Positions 38,032 through 47,990 are shown, counted from the first letter of the stretch. The stretch: DNA of 64,000 nt from Tritonibacter mobilis (GCF_001681715.1 NZ_LNWY01000018.1:62001-126000), one strand, 5' to 3'. A program made the numbers and translations. The notes: generated by a model from the sequence alone, not told the origin.

Positions 38032-38751
38032 CTAGCTGCAGGCTTTGTCAACTGCGTAATCGTTGAAAGCATGAGCCAACTCTTTTGCTTTTCCTTCCGA
38101 AGCCACGGCGAATTGCAGAAAAGGTATCGCTACAACTTCTCCAGTCAAAAGCGTTTCAGCAGATGGCGCACTGGCTGCGAAAGTTGTGGTGCTCCGATAA
38201 CTGATTGGTGCGCCCGTGATTTCAATCGCTGCTACAAAGCCAAAGAAATCTGGTGCATCTTCGTGAGCTACGAGTTCTGTGGTTCCGCTCGCTGTTTCTA
38301 CGACTTCCGCCATGACCCTAAAATACAACGTACTATCATCCGCCTCCAAAAGTTTCCTTGCAGTTTCTTCGTCGGGGACGAGGTGTGCTACCCGCGCGCC
38401 ACCAGCTTCAATAATTTTTGAAAGATTAGACAACATTAAGTCGTCTACCGGTCCTCTATCGATCCGTAGACTTGCTCCTGAAGCACTGGGAATAATACGA
38501 ACCGTTTCGAAGTCGTAGTTACGCATATCTGCTTGAATGACGATGCGTGTCAAAGCGATTGTTGCGCCAACTTCTCCTAATTTGTTGACCACAATGGATA
38601 CGTTGCAATCTTGTAGCTCGACAACGCCGTCTTCCTCCAAAAGCTCACTCAAACTGCTGGACAAGCGTGCAGCGGCTGAGCCTTGAAAAAAAAAGAAATA
38701 GACTGCAGCCGTGATTCCGGCGCAGACCACAAATAACCCTATTTTCAACAC
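38032..38751 (-). CDS. Hypothetical single-pass membrane protein, AT-rich
   Basis: 239 residues. An N-terminal hydrophobic segment (LKIGLFVVCAGITAAVYFFFF, residues 2-22) anchors a probable periplasmic domain with two further cysteines (the QDCNVSIVV strand and the CS terminus). No domain is recognised. Base use is clearly richer in A and T than the flanking hflC and protease genes, and codons such as TTG, CAA and ACT are frequent, which suggests acquisition from elsewhere. Confidence 0.6.
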   Translation of the reverse strand: MLKIGLFVVCAGITAAVYFFFFQGSAAARLSSSLSELLEEDGVVELQDCNVSIVVNKLGEVGATIALTRIVIQADMRNYDFETVRIIPSASGASLRIDRGPVDDLMLSNLSKIIEAGGARVAHLVPDEETARKLLEADDSTLYFRVMAEVVETASGTTELVAHEDAPDFFGFVAAIEITGAPISYRSTTTFAASAPSAETLLTGEVVAIPFLQFAVASEGKAKELAHAFNDYAVDKACS

Positions 38752-39259
38752 CCAATCTCCTACGGTTATACTCCCTATTCATGGGGCAGAAGTGTGCAAA
38801 TTCGGACTGGTAGGGTATTATTAGTAATAATAATGCGCCGACAACAAGGGCACATTGGCGCAGCAGCAATAGCTCACTTTGCCCCGTACCCCGACGCCCA
38901 ACATGCGCGTGGCGAAAGGGGCTGACGTTCTTCACCGTGCTGAGGCAGATGATTTTCTGGGCCTCACACACTCCGGCTGAATCAGTGCTATGCTGTATGA
39001 CAGATCATTCACCGCCTACCTGTTGCGCTCTGGACGCGGTCGCGAAACCTTCACTGGCCTTCACGTCGAATTGAGGTGACCGCGAGCCCCATTGCGGCTG
39101 CGCGCGGAGTGGCTACATTAAGGGCACAGTTTTCCCACCCCAACGCGTCGCGCTTGGCTATAGGTCAGGTGCCGCGCCTGAGGCACGGGTTCGCCCTTTC
39201 CCCTTATATGCGGGGGTGGGCGGAGACAGAGTTGACAGGCCAATTCAAGGAGTATGTCC
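38752..39259. other. 508-bp gap without a gene
   Basis: No convincing gene on either strand. The part near 38800-38840 is AT-rich (with TTATTAGTAATAATA), compatible with a promoter for the 38032 gene. The right half returns to normal GC and should contain the protease promoter. Confidence 0.5.
39247..39252 (+). promoter_or_regulatory. Ribosome site that fixes a GTG start
   Basis: AAGGAG lies one base before an in-frame ATG (39254), too close to use, and 7 bases before GTG at 39260, which is ideal. Confidence 0.7.
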
Positions 39260-40756
39260 GTGCATCCAATCACATCACCTAAGGCATTGAGCCGTGAGCA
39301 CGCCCATAATGGCGCGCAGAGCGGCTGGCGTCTGTTCTGGATCGCGGTCCTCGGGACCGCGCTTCTGGTCATGCAATCGCTCTCGGCGGCCGCCCGCCCC
39401 GAAAGTCTCGCACCGCTGGCAGAGAAAGTCAGCCCGGCTGTCGTGAATATCACCACCTCGACCGTGGTTGAGGGCCGCACCGGACCGCAAGGTATCGTGC
39501 CCGAAGGATCTCCGTTTGAGGATTTCTTCCGCGAATTCCAAGATCGCAATGGCGGCGGCGACCGTCCGCGCCGCTCCTCTGCGCTGGGGTCCGGTTTTGT
39601 GATCTCTGAGGATGGCTATATCGTGACCAACAACCACGTGATTGATGGCGCAGACGAGATCGAGATCGAGTTCTTCCCCGGTGATGGCCAGCCCGCAGAT
39701 CTGCTGCCCGCGACCGTTGTTGGCACTGACCCCAACACCGACATCGCACTGTTGAAAGTGGATGCGCCGATGCCGCTGAAGTTTGTCAAATTCGGCAACA
39801 GCGACACTGCCCGCGTTGGCGACTGGGTGGTTGCGATGGGCAACCCGCTGGGGCAGGGCTTCTCTCTCTCGGCTGGCATTGTCTCGGCGCGCAACCGGGC
39901 GCTGTCGGGGTCTTATGACGACTACATCCAGACCGATGCGGCGATCAACCGGGGCAACTCCGGGGGGCCGCTCTTTAACATGGATGGCGAAGTGGTCGGC
40001 GTGAACACCGCGATCCTGTCCCCGAACGGTGGCTCCATCGGGATCGGGTTCTCCATGGCGTCCAATGTGGTGACCAAAGTGGTTGGCCAGTTGAAGGAAT
40101 TCGGCGAGACCCGTCGCGGCTGGCTCGGCGTGCGCATTCAGGATGTGACCGACGATTTGGCCGAGGCCATTGGTCTGGCCAATGACGAAGGCGTGCTGAT
40201 CACCGATGTCCCCGAGGGTCCCGCCAAAGAAGCAGGTCTTCTGGCGCGTGACGTGATCACCAGCTTTGACGGTTTTGAGGTCAAGGACACCCGTGATCTG
40301 GTGCGCCGTGTGGGCGACACCGAGGTTGGCAAGACCGTGCGTGTTGTCGTGTTCCGTGACGGCAAGACCGAGACCCTGCGCGTGACGCTTGGCCGCCGCG
40401 AAGATGCGGTTGGCAACAACGCAGGTGCTGAGTCTGGCGAGGCGATCCCCGATGAGGGCGAAAAAGAACTGCTTGGCCTGACGGTTGGTGTTGTGCGCGA
40501 CGACATGCGCGAGGATCTGAACCTTGATGCGGGCACCACCGGACTGGTGATCCTGTCGGTGGATGAAACCTCTGGCGCATGGGAAAAAGGTCTGCGCGCC
40601 GGTGACGTGATCACCGAAGCCGGACAGAACAAACTGTCCTCTATCGCGGATCTGGAAGCTCAGATCGCGGCTGCCGAAGAAGGGGGACGCAAGTCGATCT
40701 TCCTGATGGTGCGCCGAGGGGGCGAGCCGCGCTTTGTCGCGCTGAACCTCGAATAA
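39260..40756 (+). CDS. degP: Do-like periplasmic serine protease (DegP/DegQ type)
   Basis: 498 residues from GTG 39260. Envelope quality control protease and chaperone. An N-terminal signal segment (WRLFWIAVLGTALLVMQSLSAAA) is followed by the trypsin fold with His126 (TNNHVIDG), Asp161 (NTDIALLK) and Ser234 (RGNSGGPL), then two PDZ domains (about 270-365 and 395-490). A 12-residue polar extension precedes the hydrophobic core. It follows hflKC in direction, consistent with a shared envelope-stress role. Terminator follows. Confidence 0.95.
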   Translation: MHPITSPKALSREHAHNGAQSGWRLFWIAVLGTALLVMQSLSAAARPESLAPLAEKVSPAVVNITTSTVVEGRTGPQGIVPEGSPFEDFFREFQDRNGGGDRPRRSSALGSGFVISEDGYIVTNNHVIDGADEIEIEFFPGDGQPADLLPATVVGTDPNTDIALLKVDAPMPLKFVKFGNSDTARVGDWVVAMGNPLGQGFSLSAGIVSARNRALSGSYDDYIQTDAAINRGNSGGPLFNMDGEVVGVNTAILSPNGGSIGIGFSMASNVVTKVVGQLKEFGETRRGWLGVRIQDVTDDLAEAIGLANDEGVLITDVPEGPAKEAGLLARDVITSFDGFEVKDTRDLVRRVGDTEVGKTVRVVVFRDGKTETLRVTLGRREDAVGNNAGAESGEAIPDEGEKELLGLTVGVVRDDMREDLNLDAGTTGLVILSVDETSGAWEKGLRAGDVITEAGQNKLSSIADLEAQIAAAEEGGRKSIFLMVRRGGEPRFVALNLE

Positions 40757-40800
40757 TATGACGGCGTGCCCCGGTCTGGGGCATGTCAGCACAACCGCAG

Positions 40801-40834
40801 CGACCGGCCCCATCGGGTCGGTCGTTTTGTTTTT
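40801..40834 (+). terminator. Terminator after the Do-like protease gene
   Basis: Ten-bp stem starting CGACCGgccc and closing with CGGTCG (40801-40824), 4-nt loop, then TTTTGTTTTT. Confidence 0.85.
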
Positions 40835-40857
40835 CAGGGGCGTCTTTGAAACCAAAA

Positions 40858-40886
40858 GAGCCATGTGTCGGGCGGACACATGGCTC
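40858..40886 (-). terminator. Orphan hairpin with minus-strand T-run
   Basis: Perfect 12-bp stem GAGCCATGTGTC/GACACATGGCTC with a 5-nt loop. On the minus strand it is followed by TTTTGG, as in a terminator, yet no minus-strand gene lies within 350 bp upstream. It may end a small RNA or a long 3' leader. Confidence 0.5.
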
Positions 40887-41236
40887 ACGATGGGACGGAC
40901 GATCATTGGGATGGATAGGAGAATGACCGCCTTGAGGCCCTTATGGCAGAGGCTGTGAGGGCGGACTGTGAAACAGGTCACATTCGCGGGATTTTTTTTG
41001 ATGTCGGCGGGAGGTGTTCGCGTGGACTGCGGCGGGCGGTGGTGTACTAATGCTGCGCTGTATACGAAGCGTCACCGCTTCATTGGCAGTCCAATAATGT
41101 AACAATAACCAAAGGCAGTCTTGTCAAAGGTTTTTGGTCCAAGACTTTTCGGTGTGTCATCTTGCAATGACGCGGCTGACAACAACGAACAGTTTGGGAA
41201 CTGCCTTATCGGCCAACTCAAGTGAGCTGGAGATTG
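40887..41236. other. 350-bp gap without a gene
   Basis: No credible coding sequence. On the minus strand a consensus -35 (TTGACA, 41125 down to 41120) occurs 17 bp before TGTTAC, which could drive a transcript ending at the 40858-40886 hairpin. An eight-T run lies at 40992-40999. Confidence 0.35.
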
Positions 41237-41446
41237 TTAATAAACAATAACCGTATCGCCGCCGCCGAAGAGAATTTCGTTCTGTTGCCGTTGCCGTTCA
41301 GCTCTGATCTGCTCAACTTGAAAGCAGGCTTGAGTATCGCCATTTTGGCAGGCCTGTTGCAGGGCGATAAACTCTGGAGTCTGTGGATCTTGGACTTCGC
41401 AACCCGTCATCAACATCAAAGTTGAAATCATCAAAATGCGTTTCAT
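41237..41446 (-). CDS. Small lipoprotein of unknown function
   Basis: 69 residues. The signal peptide MKRILMISTLMLMTGC gives a lipobox (LMTGC, Cys16). The mature 54 residues hold two further cysteines (QQACQNGDTQACFQ) and a Gln/Arg-rich helix, ending GGGDTVIVY. AAAGGA lies upstream of the ATG at 41446. The start 24 codons earlier would bury the signal peptide and is rejected. It is AT-richer than the chromosomal background and has no recognisable family. Confidence 0.7.
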   Translation of the reverse strand: MKRILMISTLMLMTGCEVQDPQTPEFIALQQACQNGDTQACFQVEQIRAERQRQQNEILFGGGDTVIVY

Positions 41447-41784
41447 AGTATGTAAGTCCTTTATTCTTGCAAAACCTGTCTGAAACCTAATCACGAAGGC
41501 CATCGCAGGTATATACATAAAAAAATGAATGCGTAAAATTCGCTAACGAAAACCATGAGTTGTAAGTGTCATCGTCCCTCTAAAGTCTGAGCTTATCTTC
41601 GAGTGGCTACAAGTAATTGTTTCTGCTTGGCTGGATTTCCTGTGTGCCGATTGTGGCGCACTTGCAACGGCGGTTTCGTGTTGCATCCCTGTCGATCATG
41701 TCCGCTCAGTTCCGCGTAACCGAGAGGTCTGGTCGCACGACGAGAACCACATACCTCTGCGACAGATGTCGGGTGAGGGGAGGC
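41447..41784. other. 338-bp gap without a gene
   Basis: No coding sequence or clear hairpin. The part next to 41447 is AT-rich and should hold the lipoprotein promoter. Nothing else is evident. Confidence 0.5.
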
Positions 41785-42453
41785 TCAGATGCCTTCGGGA
41801 TCGGCAAGAACCGCGAGGCCGCCGCGGTCTTTTAGTTGCAAACCACCGCGGCTGATGTCGATCAGACCGGCCTTGCGCCAGTTCGACAGGGTTTTTGAGA
41901 CCGCTTCACGGGTGGCGCCGACAAATTCCGCCAGTTCCGACTGCGACAGGCTCAACTGGCCATTGCCATCTGCGGGCGTGAGATAAAGAAGTTTGCGCGC
42001 CAGCCGCACCGGCATCGGCAGGAACACCTGCTCATTGAGCTGGGTGTTCATCCAGCGCATCCGTTGCCCGGCGAGTTTCAGCATATCGCCCGCAAGCTCA
42101 GGGTGTTTGGTCAGCTGCGCCAGCACATCGCGGTGCCGCAGGCGGCGCAGGTGGCTGGGTTCGGCGGCGGTGGCTGTGGCCGTGCGCTCGCCGGGATCAA
42201 ACATCGCAATCTCGCCAAAGATCGCGCCGGGGCGCATCATATCCAGCGAAAGCTTGCGCCCCGCCGCCGAGAGCGTGGAAATCTCCAGTGCGCCCGAGAT
42301 GATCGCATAAAGGGCGTCGCCCTCATCACCACGTTCAAACAGAACATCCCCGGTATCGAGGTGCACATCAGTGGCCTGACTGTCCAGCATGGCCCTGAGA
42401 CGCTCCGAGGCTCCGAACAGGAAGCTGGAGGCAGGGAGGGGAGCGGCGGCCAT
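41785..42453 (-). CDS. Crp/Fnr family transcription regulator
   Basis: 222 residues. An N-terminal cyclic-nucleotide-binding barrel (about 15-130; FGEIAMFDPGERTATATA) is followed by a dimer helix and a winged HTH (SQSELAEFVGATREAVSKTLSNWRKAG). No cysteine cluster like that of FnrL is present, so it is not an oxygen-sensing Fe-S type. The barrel's GEIAMFDPGERTATA resembles cAMP-type pockets, but ligand is unknown. GGAG precedes the ATG at 42453. Its targets are not visible. Confidence 0.92.
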   Translation of the reverse strand: MAAAPLPASSFLFGASERLRAMLDSQATDVHLDTGDVLFERGDEGDALYAIISGALEISTLSAAGRKLSLDMMRPGAIFGEIAMFDPGERTATATAAEPSHLRRLRHRDVLAQLTKHPELAGDMLKLAGQRMRWMNTQLNEQVFLPMPVRLARKLLYLTPADGNGQLSLSQSELAEFVGATREAVSKTLSNWRKAGLIDISRGGLQLKDRGGLAVLADPEGI

Positions 42454-42556
42454 AATGGTTCTCCGAGGGGTGTATGTTGGGTGTCGGCTTTGCGGGTTTT
42501 AAGCGGCAATAGGCGTTCACGCAAGCTTGCACATGGATTGTCGAATGTTTGCGGTG

Positions 42557-43054
42557 TCAGTCACCGAGTTCCACCGCGCTGAGGCCCAGACTGCGGGCGG
42601 CGCGCAACGACAGCGTTTGACTGTCGATCCCCAGCTCTTGTTGATAGCGGCGAATGGCGGCGCGGGTCTGGGTATTCAGCGTGGCTGTGATCAGCCCATC
42701 ATAAAGACCTCGGGCCGCCAGAGCACGCTGCAGCGATGAGATATAGTCTGGTGTCAACTCATCGGGGCAGAGGGTCTGAAAATAGGACTCCTCGCGCGGG
42801 CGGGTGATTTCCTGCCGGGTTTCTGTGGCAAAAACCGCAGGCTTGGTGATCGTGCCATCTGCAGAGGTCTCAGCCTCGGAGATCATGACCTGTTCCGTGA
42901 TGCTTTCGATACGGGCGGGGATGATCACCGACTCCCAGCATGTGCCGGGCGGCGCGCCGGGGGGGGCGGAACGTCCGACCCGTTCAAAGGGGGCAGGCGC
43001 CATGCACCCCGCAAGCAGGCCGGCACTGATGGCGATGGGCGCGAGTCGCCGCAC
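42557..43054 (-). CDS. Peptidoglycan-binding lipoprotein
   Basis: 165 residues if GTG 43054 is the start, which gives a normal lipoprotein signal VRRLAPIAISAGLLAGC (Cys17). An ATG at 43144 would add 30 residues before the signal and is less likely. The C terminus holds a peptidoglycan-binding module (SSLQRALAARGLYDGLITATLNTQTRAAIRRYQ, shortened). The middle is Pro/Thr/Glu-rich. It probably tethers the outer membrane to the wall. It follows the Crp gene on the same strand. Confidence 0.8.
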   Translation of the reverse strand: MRRLAPIAISAGLLAGCMAPAPFERVGRSAPPGAPPGTCWESVIIPARIESITEQVMISEAETSADGTITKPAVFATETRQEITRPREESYFQTLCPDELTPDYISSLQRALAARGLYDGLITATLNTQTRAAIRRYQQELGIDSQTLSLRAARSLGLSAVELGD

Positions 43055-43716
<662 letters not shown>

Positions 43717-43717
<1 letters not shown>

Positions 43718-44538
43718 TGGCGGGTGGGGGCAGGGCGCGGCGTCCTCGGGCACGCGTGCAGCCCCCATCCATACGCCGCGCGGCGCAAACGTTGTGTGTG
43801 TCGCTGGCGGTGCTGGCGAATGCCGCAGCCGGCTCCGCGCGCGAAAACTGGCGTGTTCTGAGCGCCGAATTTTCCGAGCCGACCACCCGATATGGCCACG
43901 CAGTCTTAGGCGATGACGTGGAATACGGCAGCCTGTTGATCCATGTAGATAATGGCGGGTCCGGGGCGTCGCGCTTTAATGCTGTCCAGCAGAAGGCCCG
44001 TTTTGAAGTGCGCCTGCCGCTGACCCGTGTGTTCGAGGATCTGGAGCCGCGCCTGTGGGATGTGACAGGGGACGGTTTGCCCGAGGTGGTGGTCATTGAA
44101 ACCGATGTGGAAAACGGCGCGCAGCTGGCGATTTACGATGCTGAGGGCCAAAAACTCGCTCAGACTCCTCATATTGGTCAGCGCAATCGCTGGCTTGCCC
44201 CTATTGGGGCGGCGGATCTTGATGGGGACGGCAATATCGAGATCGCCTATATCGACCGCCCACATCTGGCCAAGACTCTGCGGATCTGGCGCTATGAGGG
44301 GCGCAAACTGGTAGAGGTCGCATCCCTCAAAGGGCTGACCAATCACCGGGTCGGGCAGGATTTCATCACATCTGGAATTCGCGATTGCGGTCAAGGGCCC
44401 GAAATCATTACCGTCGATGCCGACTGGTCACGTATTGTCGCCTCGCGTCTGAAAGATGGCACTGTGACGCGCTGTGACATCGCTCGCTTTGACAAAAAGG
44501 CCGGTCTGACCTCTGCGCTGGCCTGCAAGGCGGATTAG
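43717..44538 (+). CDS. Exported FG-GAP/VCBS-like repeat protein
   Basis: 273 residues. A long basic n-region and hydrophobic core (LCVSLAVLANAAAGSA) suggest a signal peptide cleaved near residue 41. The mature protein has calcium-binding-type loops DVTGDGLPEVV and DLDGDGNIEIA in repeating beta blades, as in FG-GAP/VCBS propellers. Function is unknown. It is coupled by TGATG to the ferredoxin gene, an odd pairing of cytoplasmic and exported proteins. Its end overlaps the GNAT gene by 4 bp. Confidence 0.8.
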
Positions 44539-45005
44539 CAGACCTCCCGGCGCATGGTCACGGAGGTGGGTCGCTGATATCCCGCATGGACGGTGGTGCC
44601 GCTGCGGGTAAATCCCAGCCGGGCGAATGTAGCGTGGTTTTCCACCAGTTCGACTCGCGTCTGTAGTTCCACGGCATTGAGGCCCAAGGCCCGCGCGCGC
44701 CTGACCGCATGCTCAATGAGATGGCGTGCCAGCCCCTGTCCGCGCTGATCCTCGGAAACGGCGAGCTTACCGAGATAAAGCACATCGGCGCGCGGTGTCA
44801 GCACCAATGAGGCAACCACAGGCGCGCCGATTGCCCAGATCTCGCCTGCCTCGGCTTGTGCGGCAAGCGCGTCCAACGTGAGGTGATGCATGGAGGAGGG
44901 CGGATCAATCCGCCCGTCCATATAGGCAAAGCTGCGCCGGATCAGGTCCAGAACCTCCTGCAAGTGCGGGCTGTTCGGCGGGATCTGAACCGGCGCGACA
45001 GTCAT
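44535..45005 (-). CDS. GNAT family N-acetyltransferase
   Basis: 156 residues. The acetyl-CoA-binding signature is VSEDQRGQGLARHLIEHA within strand-helix VLYLGKLAV, and the last part LNAVELQTRVELVENHATFARLGF is typical of GNATs. Substrate is unknown. It starts 7 bp after the purD stop in the same direction, so the two are in one operon. The ATG at 45005 is preferred over the long overlapping upstream extension. Confidence 0.9.
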   Translation of the reverse strand: MTVAPVQIPPNSPHLQEVLDLIRRSFAYMDGRIDPPSSMHHLTLDALAAQAEAGEIWAIGAPVVASLVLTPRADVLYLGKLAVSEDQRGQGLARHLIEHAVRRARALGLNAVELQTRVELVENHATFARLGFTRSGTTVHAGYQRPTSVTMRREVC

Positions 45006-45012
45006 GGCCGGA

Positions 45013-46275
45013 TCAGAGCGCGCGCCAGCCGATGTCGCGCCGCACAAAGCCCTCGGGCCAGTCGATCTGATCCACCATCGCATAGGCGCGGTCGCGGGCC
45101 TCCGTGAGACTGTCGCCGCGTGCCGTCACATTGAGCACCCGACCACCATTGGCGAGGATCTTGTCGCCCTCGGCCTTGGTGCCTGCGTGAAACACCATGT
45201 TCATGCTGTCCTCGGGCAGAGCGGCGAGGCCTTTGATCTCGCTGCCCTTCTGGTAGTCGCCGGGATAGCCATTGGCGGCCATCACCACGGTGATCGCGTG
45301 GTCCTCCGCCCAGTTGACGCGAGCGTCCGCAAGGCGGCCCTCGGCGGCGGCCTGCATCAGGTCCAGCGCCTGCGCGCCAAGGCGCATCATCAGCACCTGA
45401 CATTCGGGATCACCAAAGCGGACGTTATATTCCACCAGACGCGGCTGACCGTCCTTGATCATCAGACCGGCATAAAGCACGCCTTGGTAGGGCATGCCGC
45501 GCTCGGCCATCACCCGCATGGTGGGTTTGACGATCTCTTCCATTGCGCGCGCCTCAACCTCGGCGCTCAGGATTGGGGCGGGTGAATAGGCCCCCATGCC
45601 GCCGGTATTGAGGCCGGTGTCGCCTTCGCCGACGCGCTTGTGGTCTTGCGCGGTGCCGATGGACAGGATCTCCTCGCCATCACAGAGCACAAAGAGCGAT
45701 GCCTCTTCGCCTTCCATGAATTCCTCAATGACGACCTCTGCGCCCGCCCCACCAAAGGCACCGCCGAACATATCGTCGATGGCATCCAGCGCGGTCTGCT
45801 CGTCCATCGCCACGATCACGCCCTTGCCAGCGGCCAGACCATCGGCCTTGACCACAATCGGCGCGCCGCTTGCACGGACATGTGCCTTGGCGGCCTCGGC
45901 ATCGGTGAAATGGCCATACCCTGCAGTGGGGGCATCGGCCGCGTCGCAAATCTCTTTGGTAAAGCTTTTGGAGGCCTCCAGCCGGGCGGCGGCCTCAGAG
46001 GGGCCAAAGACCAGAATGCCGGCATCACGCAGGCGGTCCGCCACACCAGCGGCCAGCGGGGCCTCAGGTCCCACGATCACAAAATCAATGGCGTTTTCCT
46101 CGGCAAAGGTCACAACCGCGCCGCCGTCCTCGGCATTGAGGCTGGCGCAGTCCGCGATCTTGGCGATGCCCGCATTGCCCGGCGCCACGATAAGCCGGTC
46201 GCATTTCGGGTTCTGCATCACCGCCCAGGCAAGTGCATGTTCCCGCCCGCCGCTGCCGAGGATGAGGATATTCAT
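45013..46275 (-). CDS. purD: Phosphoribosylamine-glycine ligase
   Basis: 420 residues. Second committed step of purine synthesis, joining glycine to phosphoribosylamine. ATP-grasp fold: N-terminal MNILILGSGGREHALAWA, APGNAGI, VVKADGLAAGKGV, and the metal site RLVEYNVRFGDPECQ. The family start is the ATG at 46275; the frame is open far upstream only as an antisense artefact over xseA. It is divergent from xseA with 153 bp between. Confidence 0.98.
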   Translation of the reverse strand: MNILILGSGGREHALAWAVMQNPKCDRLIVAPGNAGIAKIADCASLNAEDGGAVVTFAEENAIDFVIVGPEAPLAAGVADRLRDAGILVFGPSEAAARLEASKSFTKEICDAADAPTAGYGHFTDAEAAKAHVRASGAPIVVKADGLAAGKGVIVAMDEQTALDAIDDMFGGAFGGAGAEVVIEEFMEGEEASLFVLCDGEEILSIGTAQDHKRVGEGDTGLNTGGMGAYSPAPILSAEVEARAMEEIVKPTMRVMAERGMPYQGVLYAGLMIKDGQPRLVEYNVRFGDPECQVLMMRLGAQALDLMQAAAEGRLADARVNWAEDHAITVVMAANGYPGDYQKGSEIKGLAALPEDSMNMVFHAGTKAEGDKILANGGRVLNVTARGDSLTEARDRAYAMVDQIDWPEGFVRRDIGWRAL

Positions 46276-46428
46276 GAGCCATTCTCCGATCTGCTTGGCC
46301 TTGGTTGATGCGCGTTCTATGCTGTGTGCGACGTATAAACAAGAACGCCCTTGCCGGGGTTTCCCTCCGGTGGCAGGTGTCAGAGCAGCCAGATCCAATC
46401 GCAGATCAAACCGGAGCCCGAAATTCCC

Positions 46429-47937
46429 ATGTCCGACCTCCTTGATGATCCCTCTCCGGGCCAGAACGCGCCAGAGTTTTCTGTCTCCGAGATCTCCGGC
46501 GAGATTAAAAAAACGCTCGAAGGCAGTTTTGGTCGCGTCCGGGTGCGCGGCGAGGTCGGGCGGGTGTTCAAGGCGCGCTCCGGGCATCTTTACTACGACA
46601 TCAAGGACGACCGCTCGGTGCTGGCCTGCACCACGTGGAAAGGTCAGATTTCGGGCCTCTCCGTGGTGCCCGAAGAAGGGCTGGAGGTGGTTGTCACCGG
46701 GCGCCTGACGGCCTTTGGCGGGCAATCCAAGTACAATATGAACGTCGACGAGGTCGCGGTTGCGGGGCAGGGCGCGCTGATGGCGCTCTTGGAAAAACGC
46801 AAGGCGCAGCTGGCCTCCGAGGGGCTGTTTGCACCGGAGCGCAAAAAACCGCTGCCGTATCTGCCGCAGATCATCGGGGTGGTGACCTCGCCTTCGGGGG
46901 CGGTGATCCGCGATATTCTCCATCGGCTGCGGGACCGGTTTCCGCGCAAGGTGCTGGTCTGGCCGGTTGCCGTGCAAGGTAGCAACTGCGCGCCCGAGGT
47001 GGCGCGCGCCATTGAGGGCTTCAACAGCCTCAGCCCCGGCGGTGCCTTGCCCCGGCCTGATCTGATTATCGTGGCCCGTGGTGGTGGTTCGATCGAGGAT
47101 CTTTGGGGCTTTAACGAGGAAATCGTGGCCCGCGCCACTGCCGCCAGTCAGATCCCGCTGATCTCTGCAGTTGGGCATGAGACAGACACAACGCTCATTG
47201 ACTATGTCTCTGACCTGCGCGCGCCCACGCCGACGGCTGCGGCGGAACATGCAGTGCCGGTGCGGCTCGAACTCTTGGGCTGGGTTGAAAACCAGGGCGC
47301 GCGTATGGCCAATGCCACCAGCCGCGCGGTGCAGCTGCGCCGCCAACGGCTGGGCGATGTGGCTCGCGCATTGCCGCGCCCGGATACGCTGCTGGAAACC
47401 CCGCGCCAGCGGCTGGACCGGGTGTCAGACCGTCTGCCCAATGCGTTGATTGCAGGCGTGCAACGGCGCAAACTTACGCTCAGCGAGCGCGCAGCCTCCC
47501 TGCGTCCGGCCACCCTGCGCAGCCTTGTTGAGGCACGCAAGGACCGCCTGAAGAACCTGTCGTCACGCCTCACGCTTCGCCCGATCCAGCAGGACACGGC
47601 GCGCAAACGCGACGCGCTCGACCGGATCAGCAAGCGCCTCAATGCCGCGCAAACCAGCCGGATCGAGCGTCACGCGGATCGCCTGTCGGCAACCGCGCGC
47701 CAATTGGAAATCCTGAGCTACAAGGCCACCCTCAGCCGTGGCTATGCGGTGGTGCGCGATGGGGATGCGCTGGTCACCAATACATTGCGCGCGCGCAACG
47801 CGGCTGTACTCTCCATCGAATTTGCGGATGGCACGGTGGAGATCGGCGCCAGCGCAGCAACACCAAAGAAAACCGCGCCCAAACCAGCCGCGCCCAAGCC
47901 CCCCAAAACACCGGGAGAGCAAGGCTCGCTCTTCTGA
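46429..47937 (+). CDS. xseA: Exodeoxyribonuclease VII large subunit
   Basis: 502 residues. Degrades single-stranded DNA with the small subunit XseB, which is not in the window. The N-terminal OB fold (SVSEISGEIKKTLEGSFGRVRVRGEV, shortened) is followed by the catalytic core with RGGGSIEDLWGFNEE and GHETDTTLIDYVSDLRAPTPTAAAE (shortened), and a long helical C terminus (about 285-460). The tail ends in a Lys/Ala/Pro-rich stretch. It is divergent from purD. Confidence 0.96.
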   Translation: MSDLLDDPSPGQNAPEFSVSEISGEIKKTLEGSFGRVRVRGEVGRVFKARSGHLYYDIKDDRSVLACTTWKGQISGLSVVPEEGLEVVVTGRLTAFGGQSKYNMNVDEVAVAGQGALMALLEKRKAQLASEGLFAPERKKPLPYLPQIIGVVTSPSGAVIRDILHRLRDRFPRKVLVWPVAVQGSNCAPEVARAIEGFNSLSPGGALPRPDLIIVARGGGSIEDLWGFNEEIVARATAASQIPLISAVGHETDTTLIDYVSDLRAPTPTAAAEHAVPVRLELLGWVENQGARMANATSRAVQLRRQRLGDVARALPRPDTLLETPRQRLDRVSDRLPNALIAGVQRRKLTLSERAASLRPATLRSLVEARKDRLKNLSSRLTLRPIQQDTARKRDALDRISKRLNAAQTSRIERHADRLSATARQLEILSYKATLSRGYAVVRDGDALVTNTLRARNAAVLSIEFADGTVEIGASAATPKKTAPKPAAPKPPKTPGEQGSLF

Positions 47938-47940
47938 CGC

Positions 47941-47990
47941 CCATCTCTTCTAACTCAAAATATCCCGGAGCGCGAGGCAGAGCCTCGCAT
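47941..47990 (-). repeat. Palindromic repeat, family B copy 1
   Basis: Hairpin GCGAGGC/GCCTCGC with loop AGA (47972-47988) flanked by a conserved arm. On the minus strand it reads GCTCCGGGATATTTTGAG and continues to AGAAGAG. It lies between the convergent ends of xseA and the 48002 gene. The matching element is at 57.2 kb. Confidence 0.6.

Noticed and set aside
38645-38971. 108-codon minus-strand frame overlapping the start of the 38032 gene
   Set aside because: Overlaps the better supported gene, no ribosome site, Cys/Arg-rich shadow composition.
39275-40981. 568-codon open frame on the minus strand opposite the Do-like protease gene
   Set aside because: GC-rich shadow; the plus-strand protein has a complete catalytic triad and PDZ domains, while the antisense translation shows no domain.
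46276-47346. N-terminal extension of purD over xseA
   Set aside because: PurD begins at MNILILGSGGREHA; the extension is antisense to xseA and has low-complexity sequence.
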